From assembly GCA_021772875.1 (NCBI GenBank), contig JAJFLD010000154.1, forward strand, positions 1 through 9,518: DNA of 9,518 bases, given 5' to 3'. Each line of letters opens with the position of its first letter. Positions within the stretch are counted from its first letter, which is position 1. The DNA comes from Ghiorsea sp. (GTDB lineage Bacteria > Pseudomonadota > Zetaproteobacteria > Mariprofundales > Mariprofundaceae). Both the position numbers and the translations under genes were made by a program. The notes under the pieces are model-generated. The model was not told where the DNA came from, did not search any database, and saw nothing but the letters and a program-made list of their open reading frames with translations. This document shows positions 1 to 6,646 of this stretch, piece after piece.

Positions 1-555
1 GGCGTTGAAATAGACGATTCTTTCCACAAAAGCAGGGGGTTCACCCAAAATATGCTTGAGATGTGTTAATATGGCAGGGTTTTTAGTGATGCTTGCAGAT
101 TCAGGAAAGATGGCATCGCAAAGTTTGCTCGCCCATTCTTGTTTGACCGGATCAGATGATACATCTTCATAACCTTCCATGCCCCATGAGAAGCGAAAAC
201 GCAGGGAGGCATCCGTGTCATCAAAAGACAACCACGAACCTTTACACCAAAGTTCTTCGGCAACTGTTTGATCTTCATCACCATCAAAGGCATCAACATA
301 TAATTTTTCAATGCCTTGTTCATCGTGTTCTTCAGCAGATGTGGCGACAATGAAGAAGTTGTGGTTTAAGGCATCTATATAAGGTGGTTTTTCTAGGAAA
401 GGGGTAATCTCAGAAACACGGCGCACATTTTCCATCAACAGATGCGCATTTTTGATGTGTTGTGCATAGGTCTTGATGGTTTCGTTTAAGAGCGATGGCA
501 GTTTGATGGCTCTATCATTTTGCCATGCTTGTTTCACGGCATTCTCATCGGGCAT
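1..555 (-). CDS. Hypothetical protein, N-terminal part (runs off left edge)
   Basis: Reading the minus strand, one frame stays open from a stop at 664-666 to the left edge, so the C-terminus lies outside the window. I chose the ATG at 555 (begins MPDENAVKQAW) because AAGG at 562-565 lies 6 nt upstream. An in-frame ATG at 633 would add 26 residues but has no visible SD, and a TTG in between has GAGG upstream. The visible 185 residues have no signal peptide or membrane segment. The start is helix-like. Later parts are rich in acidic and aromatic residues, with segments such as FFIVATSAEEHDEQ, LWCKGSWLSFDD and SLRFRFSWGMEGYEDVS. This looks like a soluble cytoplasmic protein. I do not recognise the family and assign no function. 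It is transcribed away from the channel gene across a shared intergenic region. The open frame, protein-like composition and SD make it a real gene; the exact start is uncertain. Confidence 0.72.
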   Translation of the reverse strand, partial: MPDENAVKQAWQNDRAIKLPSLLNETIKTYAQHIKNAHLLMENVRRVSEITPFLEKPPYIDALNHNFFIVATSAEEHDEQGIEKLYVDAFDGDEDQTVAEELWCKGSWLSFDDTDASLRFRFSWGMEGYEDVSSDPVKQEWASKLCDAIFPESASITKNPAILTHLKHILGEPPAFVERIVYFNA

Positions 556-675
556 CTCTTGCCTTGGGGTGCAAGCAGCAGTGCCCAAATTAAATCCTCG
601 GCGTTTGAGTTGGTGGGTATGATGGCTTGTCATCAATATGTTTGGCAGAGAAGGAAGTATTTTTTAGGCAATGGT

Positions 676-705
676 TTGTACCCTTTTAAGGAAGTAAAAT
701 ATTAT
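676..705 (+). promoter_or_regulatory. Candidate promoter for the ion-channel gene
   Basis: TTGTAC at 676-681 and TATTAT at 700-705, with an 18-nt spacer, form a weak sigma-70-like pair pointing toward the channel gene. The -10 matches five of six bases and the -35 three of six. A perfect TATAAT also lies at 720-725 on the plus strand but has no recognisable -35 at the right distance. The leader to the chosen start at 853 would be about 140 nt. Confidence 0.3.
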
Positions 706-730
706 ACAGCAAAGCGTAATATAATTTCAC
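701..730 (-). promoter_or_regulatory. Candidate promoter for the left-edge gene
   Basis: On the minus strand a perfect -10 hexamer TATAAT lies at 701-706. An 18-nt spacer separates it from GTGAAA at 725-730, which matches the TTGACA -35 consensus at four of six positions. Transcription would start near 694, giving a leader of about 140 nt to the ATG at 555 or about 60 nt to the ATG at 633. This is a consensus match in AT-rich DNA only; no operator was recognised. Confidence 0.4.
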
Positions 731-839
731 TTAAACTACTATTTTTACATCATATCTTCACGAAAAGAGATGAACCTATTTAGACATAAAATAAATACTG
801 TTATTAAAGTATGTTTGATTTTAGGCGATTAGTTTGGAT

Positions 840-843
840 GAGG
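840..843 (+). promoter_or_regulatory. Ribosome binding site deciding the channel start
   Basis: GAGG lies 9 nt before the ATG at 853. The two upstream in-frame ATGs at 811 and 838 have no comparable SD at proper spacing. This favours a 307-residue product over 321 or 312 residues. Confidence 0.55.
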
Positions 844-852
844 TTACAAGTT

Positions 853-1776
853 ATGAAATTCGCATCTGAGAGTGTCGCCCCCGAATTGTTTATAAGCCAA
901 GAAGATAAATTCAGTTTCAGAAATTGGCTGGATTTACAGCTTAATGATTTGTCGACAGGGTTTACGCTCTATTTGAACCTTGGTTTTATTGCCTCCATTT
1001 TATTATCCGTGTTGTGCACCATGTTTATTTCGCTGCCAGATTTAAGCCTTAATGAACGTCATGTATTAAATATGTTTGAAATTGGTTTTGCTGTTATTTT
1101 TTCTATTGAGTATGCATTGCGTCTTTATTCTGCACCAGATCGTTTGAAGTATGCCTTTAGTTTTTATGGCATGGTTGATTTTTTAGCGATTGTACCTGCC
1201 TTGATTGGCAATCACCATTCAGTGGTATTACGCTTATTTAGGCTGATTGCAGTCATTCGGCTGATGAAATTACTGCGCTACGCCAAAGATGTGCAAGTGT
1301 TGCTGGTATCGTTGAAACAAAGCTTAGGTATTTTGGGCGGTATTGCTGTTGCTATTTTATTGATGGCAACTTTTGTGGGTAATCTGGTGTATGCTCTTGA
1401 ACCTCAAAATTTTGATTCTGCCTTTGAAGGGTTATGGTGGAGCTTGGTGACGATGAGTACGGTGGGTTATGGTGACTTTGTTCCGCATTCTTTAGGTGGT
1501 CGTGTTGTGGCGGGTTTTTGTATGCTTATTGGTATAGGTATGTTTGCTATTATTACGGGCATCATCACCACCAAAATTAATAGTACTATGCACAGAAAGG
1601 AAGAAAAGGCTTGCCCTGAATGTGCTAGCCCTATTGATGTGGTTTATCGGCATTGCCCGCATTGTGGGCATAAGAACCCACATCTTCTTGTAGATGCAGG
1701 TTCTTGCCATGTTAGTTACCGTCAGCGGCTACTGCAACGCGACAAAGCAGACAAAAAAAACTTTATACCACAGTGA
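853..1776 (+). CDS. Voltage-gated-type potassium channel with C-terminal zinc ribbon
   Basis: This is a predicted inner-membrane potassium channel of the six-transmembrane family. Numbering is from the ATG at 853 (307 residues). After a soluble N-terminus, hydrophobic segments fall near 42-62 (S1), 72-92 (S2), 105-118 (S3), 122-143 (S4), 158-180 (S5) and 213-240 (S6). S4 carries regularly spaced charges (R127, R130, R136, K139, R142), as in a voltage sensor. The pore loop holds the potassium selectivity filter TVGYGD at 203-208, preceded by an aromatic pore helix (LWWSLVTMS). After S6 there is no cyclic-nucleotide or RCK/TrkA domain. Instead there is a CxxC-x10-CxxC motif (C254, C257, C268, C271), which fits a small zinc ribbon, followed by a basic tail of about 30 residues. 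Upstream in-frame ATGs at 811 and 838 are possible alternative starts. The end overlaps tyrS, which converges on it, by 14 bp. The channel fold is certain; gating mode and zinc binding are inferred. Confidence 0.92.
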   Translation: MKFASESVAPELFISQEDKFSFRNWLDLQLNDLSTGFTLYLNLGFIASILLSVLCTMFISLPDLSLNERHVLNMFEIGFAVIFSIEYALRLYSAPDRLKYAFSFYGMVDFLAIVPALIGNHHSVVLRLFRLIAVIRLMKLLRYAKDVQVLLVSLKQSLGILGGIAVAILLMATFVGNLVYALEPQNFDSAFEGLWWSLVTMSTVGYGDFVPHSLGGRVVAGFCMLIGIGMFAIITGIITTKINSTMHRKEEKACPECASPIDVVYRHCPHCGHKNPHLLVDAGSCHVSYRQRLLQRDKADKKNFIPQ

Positions 1777-2944
1777 GCTGCAAGAATTTACGTTTTCCCA
1801 ATTTAATCAGGTAAGAGCCAGCAGAGAGTTGCAAATCTTTATCATCAACTTTTTCACCATCAATTGATAAAGCACCCTGTTTAATCATACGCATGGCTTC
1901 ACCATTTGAAGCGGTTAAGCCACCCTCAGACAAAGCTTTTACAATCCAAACAGTGCCATTTTCAGCAGCCATGGTTTTCTCAGGGATATCATCAGGGACT
2001 TCCTTTTTAGCGAATTGATTCTCAAAACCAGCACGCGCTTGTATACCCGCTTCTTCGCCATGGAATCGGCTTACAATCAAAGTTGCCAATTGTTTCTTGG
2101 CTTCCATGGGGTGTTGGGCTTTGATGGGCTCCAAATCCAAGTCGGTAAGCAATTCATAATAACGCATCATCAAGTCGTCGCTGGTGGACATGATTTTACC
2201 AAACTGTTCTTTGGCGGGTTCTTGAATACTGATATAGTTATTCAAAGATTTGGACATTTTATTCACACCATCAAGCCCTTCAAGCAATGGCATGGTAAGA
2301 ATCATTTGGGTTGGTTTTTCGTAGGCTTGTTGCAACTGGCGACCCATCAACAGATTAAACTTTTGGTCGTTGCCACCAAGCTCTACATCAGCTTCAAGCT
2401 CAACAGAATCATAACCTTGAATCAAAGGGTATAAAAACTCATGCAAGGCAATGGATTGCCCACCTTTGTAGCGTTTTTCAAAATCATCGCGCTCCAACAT
2501 GCGTGCGACGGTGGCTTTACCCGCAATCTGAATCAAATCAGCAGCAGTTAGTTTGCCTAACCATTGCGAATTAAACCGCACTTCAGTTTTGGCCTCATCA
2601 AGCACTTTAAACACTTGCTGTTTGTAGGTTTCAGCATTGGCCAATACATCATCTTTGGTCAAGGGTGGTCGTGTTTCATTTTTGCCCGTTGGATCACCAA
2701 TCATGCCAGTGAAATCACCAATCAAGAAAATCACTTGATGACCACATTGTTGAAACTGGCGCAATTTTTCAAGCAATACCGTATGACCAAGATGCAAATC
2801 AGGGGCAGTTGGGTCAAAACCAGCTTTGACACGCAAAGGGCGGTTTTCTTTTTCAGCTTTTTTCAGTTTTTCTTCAAGGCTACCTGCGGGCAAAATTTCC
2901 AAAGTTCCGCGGGATAAAAGCTGCACTTGTTCTTGAATATTCAT
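1763..2944 (-). CDS. tyrS: Tyrosyl-tRNA synthetase
   Basis: This cytoplasmic class I aminoacyl-tRNA synthetase attaches tyrosine to tRNA-Tyr using ATP. Its 393 residues are close to the length of the KMSKS-bearing (TyrZ-like) bacterial subgroup. The Rossmann catalytic core carries the HIGH-type motif HLGH at 51-54, after AGFDPTAPDL. GDFTGMIGDP is at 76-85, the YPLIQGYDS segment at 172-180, GGNDQKFN at 190-197, and the signature KMSKS at 229-233. A C-terminal S4-like RNA-binding domain occupies about 330-393 (IKQGALSIDGEKV, ending in KLGKRKFLQLTVV). The ATG at 2944 has a strong SD, GAGGG at 2951-2955, spaced 6 nt. It is the last gene of the minus-strand run, 24 nt after rhlB. Its stop lies inside the 3' end of the convergent channel gene, and no hairpin terminator is visible after it. 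Confidence 0.97.
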   Translation of the reverse strand: MNIQEQVQLLSRGTLEILPAGSLEEKLKKAEKENRPLRVKAGFDPTAPDLHLGHTVLLEKLRQFQQCGHQVIFLIGDFTGMIGDPTGKNETRPPLTKDDVLANAETYKQQVFKVLDEAKTEVRFNSQWLGKLTAADLIQIAGKATVARMLERDDFEKRYKGGQSIALHEFLYPLIQGYDSVELEADVELGGNDQKFNLLMGRQLQQAYEKPTQMILTMPLLEGLDGVNKMSKSLNNYISIQEPAKEQFGKIMSTSDDLMMRYYELLTDLDLEPIKAQHPMEAKKQLATLIVSRFHGEEAGIQARAGFENQFAKKEVPDDIPEKTMAAENGTVWIVKALSEGGLTASNGEAMRMIKQGALSIDGEKVDDKDLQLSAGSYLIKLGKRKFLQLTVV

Positions 2945-2968
2945 GCGTGTCCCTCAATCAATTTATAA

Positions 2969-4531
2969 CTATTTATTAGGCGTTGAAGCTGGTTTGCGAC
3001 GTGGTGGTCTGCGGTTACCTTGTGATTTGCCATCATTTTGACGTGGCCGTTTTTCTGCGGCATCCCCAGCTTTTAAACCTTCAGCTTTGGCTGTTGGGTC
3101 GGTTGGTTTACCAAGTTGAATCATCTCGGGTGTAATGTCTTTCACAGGGATTGCTTTTTTGATGTATGCCTCAATTGCAGGCACCTCAAAACAATAACGC
3201 TCACAGGCAAATGAAATCGCAATGCCTTCTGCTCCAGCTCTGCCCGTGCGACCAATGCGATGCACATAAGATTCCGCATCTTCAGGCAAATCATAGTTAA
3301 ACACATGCGTCACATCATCGACATGGATGCCTCGACTTGCTACGTCTGTGGCAATCAAAAGTTTAAGTTCACCCTTGGTAAACATTTCCAATATCTTCAT
3401 GCGTTTTCGCTGTTGCACGTCACCTGAAATAATGCCCACTTTAAAACCATATTTAGCTAAACTTGCAGCCAATTTTTCGCCCGTACGTTTTTCGTTGATA
3501 AACACCATGCCGCGCTGTACATCAGCTTCACGAAGCAAATGAATCAATAGCGGAAGCTTTTCATCCATTGCCGTGTGATACATGCTTTCTACGATAGAAG
3601 ATGCCGTAATATCACCCGTTTCAGCCTCGACTTTCTCAGGGTTATTCATGTGATCATAAGCCAATTCCATCACCCGATGAGAGAGGGTAGCTGAGAACAT
3701 CAACGATTGACGCTCGTCATATTTGGGCAAACGATTCAAAAGAAAACGCAGATCTTTGATAAAACCAAGGTCAAACATACGATCAGCTTCATCCAATACC
3801 ATCACATCAATGGCTCGCAGGTCGTAACAATTCTTTTTATGGAAATCAATCAAACGGCCTGGTGTGCCAATCAGGATTTCTACACCTGTTTCAAAAGGTT
3901 TTTGTTGTTTTTCATAATCCACACCACCAAACACTGCATGTACATTGATGTTGGTATATTTGGTTAAATTCACGGCATCACTGGCGATTTGGATGACCAA
4001 TTCGCGGGTTGGTGCAATCACCAAAACACGAGGTTGATTAGTCTTTCGGCCTTTTTTTGCGGGTGTTTCAATCAAGCGTTTGAGTGCTGTAATCAAAAAT
4101 GTGGCAGTTTTACCTGTGCCCGTGCGGCCTTGGCCAGCAATATCTTTGCCTGCCATGGTGATGGGGAAAGCAATTTTTTGTACAGCCGATAATTCGGTGT
4201 AACCCAAATCATCAATGGCGTGTAATAAAGCATTGGGTAAACCTAAAGCTGTGAATTCTGTTTCTTTATCTGTTGTCCAATCATCTTGGGTGGTGATGCC
4301 TTCTGCCAAAGTAGCTTTAGGGCGTTCGCTGTGTGGTTTGTGTATTTTTTTAGCGGCAGGGCGTTTGTTGGGTGTGGCTACGGCCTGTTCGGGTGTTTTC
4401 TTGGTTTGAGGCTTTCGCGGTGCGCGTTTGCGCTTAGGTTTTTCTGCAACGGGTTCTTTTTTTGCAGCGATAGGCGCTTCTTTCTTGGCCTTAAAGGCAG
4501 TGGTTATTTTTGATATCAATCTTGAGATCAT
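2969..4531 (-). CDS. rhlB: ATP-dependent RNA helicase, RhlB-type DEAD-box protein
   Basis: This protein unwinds short RNA duplexes using ATP; in gammaproteobacteria RhlB assists RNase E/PNPase in mRNA decay. At 520 residues it is about 100 longer than E. coli RhlB (421). Residues 1-75 are a Lys/Ala/Pro-rich basic extension, and 480-520 form a basic, Gln/Arg-rich, probably disordered tail. The core has all the family motifs: Q-motif region 93-123, motif I GRTGTGKT at 135-142, Ia PTREL at 174-178, Ib TPGR at 223-226, II DEAD at 247-250, III SAT at 280-282, IV MVFIN at 342-346, V ATDVASRGI at 394-402 and VI HRIGRTGR at 424-431. The segment FACERYCFEVPAIEAYI after motif VI closely resembles E. 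coli RhlB, which favours RhlB over RhlE or SrmB. The ATG at 4531 has AAGGA at 4538-4542, 6 nt upstream. It overlaps the stop of the preceding transporter gene by one base (TAATG), which suggests coupled translation. Confidence 0.9.
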   Translation of the reverse strand: MISRLISKITTAFKAKKEAPIAAKKEPVAEKPKRKRAPRKPQTKKTPEQAVATPNKRPAAKKIHKPHSERPKATLAEGITTQDDWTTDKETEFTALGLPNALLHAIDDLGYTELSAVQKIAFPITMAGKDIAGQGRTGTGKTATFLITALKRLIETPAKKGRKTNQPRVLVIAPTRELVIQIASDAVNLTKYTNINVHAVFGGVDYEKQQKPFETGVEILIGTPGRLIDFHKKNCYDLRAIDVMVLDEADRMFDLGFIKDLRFLLNRLPKYDERQSLMFSATLSHRVMELAYDHMNNPEKVEAETGDITASSIVESMYHTAMDEKLPLLIHLLREADVQRGMVFINEKRTGEKLAASLAKYGFKVGIISGDVQQRKRMKILEMFTKGELKLLIATDVASRGIHVDDVTHVFNYDLPEDAESYVHRIGRTGRAGAEGIAISFACERYCFEVPAIEAYIKKAIPVKDITPEMIQLGKPTDPTAKAEGLKAGDAAEKRPRQNDGKSQGNRRPPRRKPASTPNK

Positions 4532-5478
4532 TAGGGTTCCTTGCTTTCGTTTTCATGATTCGCTGCTGGCGCGAATACTGGTGTGGGTTCTTCTAACCCG
4601 TGTGGATCTTCATGGATGATGACTTCGGCATCTGTCCATTGTGCTTTAACCATGGCTTCCACTTCATCGGCAATCACATGGGCTTGGTGCAGGGTGAGCC
4701 CACCATCAAGCTCCAAGTGAAACTGAATAAAGCTGGTGGTGCCCGCACGGCGTGTACGTAAGTCGTGAAGACCTTTTGCGCTGGCATGGGTGAGCACCAC
4801 TTCTTTGATTTGGCTACGTTCTTCAACGGACAATTCTTTATCCATCAATTCATCAATGGCTGTTGTGGCGATTTCCCATGCGCTGTGTAAAATGTAAAAA
4901 GCAATCACAATAGCAAAGATGGGGTCAAATCCTGGCCAGCCATAAGCGGCCAATAGCAATGCAGCAATCACCGCAGCATTGACCAATAAATCGGTTTTAT
5001 AATGTACAGAATCCGCTTTGATGGCTGTGGAACCTGTTTGTTTGACCACATGTGTTTGAAAAGCAATCAAGGCGCTGGTGAGCACAATGGAAATCACCAT
5101 CACCACAATACCAATATCAATCACTTGCAAAACCTTGGGATGCAGTAGGCGGTTGATGGATTCAAGCAATAAAAACATCGCTGAACCACCAATAAACATA
5201 GACTGCCCCATGCCAGCCAAAGCTTCTGCTTTGCCATGACCAAAGCGGTGTTCTTTGTCGGCTGGTTGCAGGGCATGATGCACAGCATAGAGGGTAATCA
5301 AAGAGGCGGCAGCATCAAGGCAGGAATCAATCAAGGTGGCCAAAATCGTGATCGAATCACTCCACATCCAAGCTATCAATTTGGCAATGATAAGGATAAG
5401 TGCCACGGTTGCTGAGGCATAGGTTGCCAAACGCATCAAACGCGATTGTTTGGCAGTCATCTCAGCATTGGTCAGCAT
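4531..5478 (-). CDS. fieF: Cation diffusion facilitator, FieF/YiiP-type Zn2+/Fe2+ exporter
   Basis: This is an inner-membrane proton-coupled exporter of divalent metals that works as a homodimer. Numbering is from the ATG at 5478 (315 residues). About six membrane helices span 17-205 and a soluble metal-binding domain covers about 206-295. The residues that bind metal in E. coli YiiP are present. Transport site A is D51, D55, H159 and D163, a DD-HD set. Site B is D74, H77 and H81 in DKEHRFGHGKAEAL. The cytoplasmic site C ligands are H238, H254, H267, H289 and D291. The DD-HD set fits Zn/Cd transport with possible Fe or Co; the true substrate cannot be read from sequence. An in-frame ATG at 5487 (adding MSE) and a TTG at 5511 are alternative starts. 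I prefer 5478 because AAGGA at 5488-5492 is 9 nt upstream and the ATG follows the thiI stop after one base (TGAAATG). The C-terminal tail after about 297 is Ala/Pro/Glu-rich and unstructured-looking. Confidence 0.92.
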   Translation of the reverse strand: MLTNAEMTAKQSRLMRLATYASATVALILIIAKLIAWMWSDSITILATLIDSCLDAAASLITLYAVHHALQPADKEHRFGHGKAEALAGMGQSMFIGGSAMFLLLESINRLLHPKVLQVIDIGIVVMVISIVLTSALIAFQTHVVKQTGSTAIKADSVHYKTDLLVNAAVIAALLLAAYGWPGFDPIFAIVIAFYILHSAWEIATTAIDELMDKELSVEERSQIKEVVLTHASAKGLHDLRTRRAGTTSFIQFHLELDGGLTLHQAHVIADEVEAMVKAQWTDAEVIIHEDPHGLEEPTPVFAPAANHENESKEP

Positions 5479-5479
5479 T

Positions 5480-6643
5480 TCAGACATTCCTTTTCTTTTC
5501 CTCTCCAGCAAAGAAGATGCGCTCTTGTTTGATAACTTCTAAACCTTCAGTGGGTAAATCAGCTTCAAACTCGGCAACTTTCTCGCGTTTGCCTTGGGTT
5601 TCAGGATGTTTGGCAATCAAATACGAACAAATATCGCAATATTCTTCAATCGAAATTTCATATGTACCAATTTTGCGTGCCAGCTCAATGATTTCTTCTT
5701 TATCATAACCCATCAAAGGTGAGAGCAAAGGCATAGGGCTTGCATCATAAATGGCATGGATATTGGCAAGCGTTTGGCTAGCCACTTGCCCCAATGAATC
5801 ACCTGTCACCAATGCTTTTGCACCCATGGCTTCAGCAATCAAACCAGCGGTGCGAATCATGTGGCGTTTGTAAATAATCATGCGGTAGCGGGCGGGTACA
5901 ATAGCAATGGCATGGCGCTGAAATTCTTCCAAATCAATCATGATAAGCTGCACACGGCCTTGATACAGCGAGAGTTGTTTGGCTAGATTTTCAATTTTGG
6001 TGAATTCACGGTTGATGGTGCTGTTGTATAAATGCACCAATGTTACGCGCATACCACGTTTCATCATGGTGTATGCAGCGACTGGGCTATCGATGCCGCC
6101 AGAAAATAACACCACCCCATGCCCTGATGAACCGACTGGCAAACCACCAATCGCTTTGCGTTTATCGGTGTAAATAAAGGTTTGTTCGGCGGTGACTTCG
6201 ACATGGATAACGATTTCAGGGTTGTTGATGTTCACCAACAAATCAAAAGCATTTTTAACAAAACCACCCACTTCAAAATTAAGCTCAGGACTGGTTAGCG
6301 GAAATCTTTTATCCGAGCGACGTGATTTAACTGCAAATCTTTTACCCGCCAAATCTTCGCCAAAAGCTTCGGTCACGGCGCGTTTGGCCGTTTCTTGCAT
6401 CACTTCTAATATTGGTTCACATGTATGCACCACCGCAAAGTTGCGGATGCCCGGCACCAAAGCCAAATGATTAAGCAGCGCTTCATCGACTTCTTCGATA
6501 TGCATCATCATGCGCCCATGCTCACGAATGATTTGGGTGGGGCGAAACAAATGTTTTAAATTTTGTTGCAGCTGTTTCTCAAATTCGCGGCGGTTTTTGC
6601 CTTTGAGTGATAATTCAGCGTAATGAATCAGAATAAGTTTCAT
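5480..6643 (-). CDS. thiI: tRNA U8 4-thiouridine synthetase ThiI, short form without rhodanese domain
   Basis: ThiI adenylates uridine 8 of tRNA and exchanges its oxygen for sulfur, giving 4-thiouridine, a near-UV sensor that also stabilises tRNA. In some bacteria it also supplies sulfur for thiamine thiazole. The 387-residue protein begins with the family-typical MKLILIHYAELSLKGKNR, followed by a ferredoxin-like region and a THUMP RNA-binding domain to about 165. The PP-loop ATPase carries SGGIDSPVA at 181-189, and the conserved GDSLGQVASQTL is at 281-292. YCDIC gives C336 and C339. It ends near 387, whereas E. coli ThiI has 482 residues including a C-terminal rhodanese domain with persulfide Cys456; here that domain is absent. 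Sulfur must therefore come from another carrier, or directly from a desulfurase as reported for Bacillus ThiI. The start lies 3 nt after the ileS stop with no clear SD, so translation probably depends on coupling. Confidence 0.94.
   Translation of the reverse strand: MKLILIHYAELSLKGKNRREFEKQLQQNLKHLFRPTQIIREHGRMMMHIEEVDEALLNHLALVPGIRNFAVVHTCEPILEVMQETAKRAVTEAFGEDLAGKRFAVKSRRSDKRFPLTSPELNFEVGGFVKNAFDLLVNINNPEIVIHVEVTAEQTFIYTDKRKAIGGLPVGSSGHGVVLFSGGIDSPVAAYTMMKRGMRVTLVHLYNSTINREFTKIENLAKQLSLYQGRVQLIMIDLEEFQRHAIAIVPARYRMIIYKRHMIRTAGLIAEAMGAKALVTGDSLGQVASQTLANIHAIYDASPMPLLSPLMGYDKEEIIELARKIGTYEISIEEYCDICSYLIAKHPETQGKREKVAEFEADLPTEGLEVIKQERIFFAGEEKKRNV
5488..5492 (-). promoter_or_regulatory. Ribosome binding site for the metal exporter, inside thiI
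   Basis: AAGGA lies within the last codons of thiI, 9 nt before the ATG at 5478. It favours that start over the in-frame ATG at 5487, which would directly abut the same purine tract. The arrangement suggests re-initiation by ribosomes finishing thiI. Confidence 0.5.
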
Positions 6644-6646
6644 GGG

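Noticed and set aside
156..353. Small plus-strand and alternate minus-strand frames at the left edge
   Set aside because: The minus-strand frame open to the edge covers them and has better composition and an SD; the others look like shadows.
1492..1710. Open frame on the minus strand opposite the channel gene C-terminus
   Set aside because: It lies wholly antisense to a clearly conserved coding region, and its product is low in protein-like character with no recognised motif. It is most likely a shadow.
1700..1765. T8 run on the minus strand directly after the tyrS stop as an intrinsic terminator
   Set aside because: I could not find a GC-rich stem immediately before the T-run; only 3-bp pairings are possible.
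2015..2917. Plus-strand open frames opposite tyrS
   Set aside because: They mirror the conserved synthetase in another frame and are rich in Phe/His/Gln as expected of antisense frames, with no SD or family motif.
4215..4619. Cys/Phe-rich plus-strand frames opposite the rhlB N-terminus
   Set aside because: They are produced by antisense reading of Lys/Ala/Pro-rich codons in the helicase extension; no start signal supports them.
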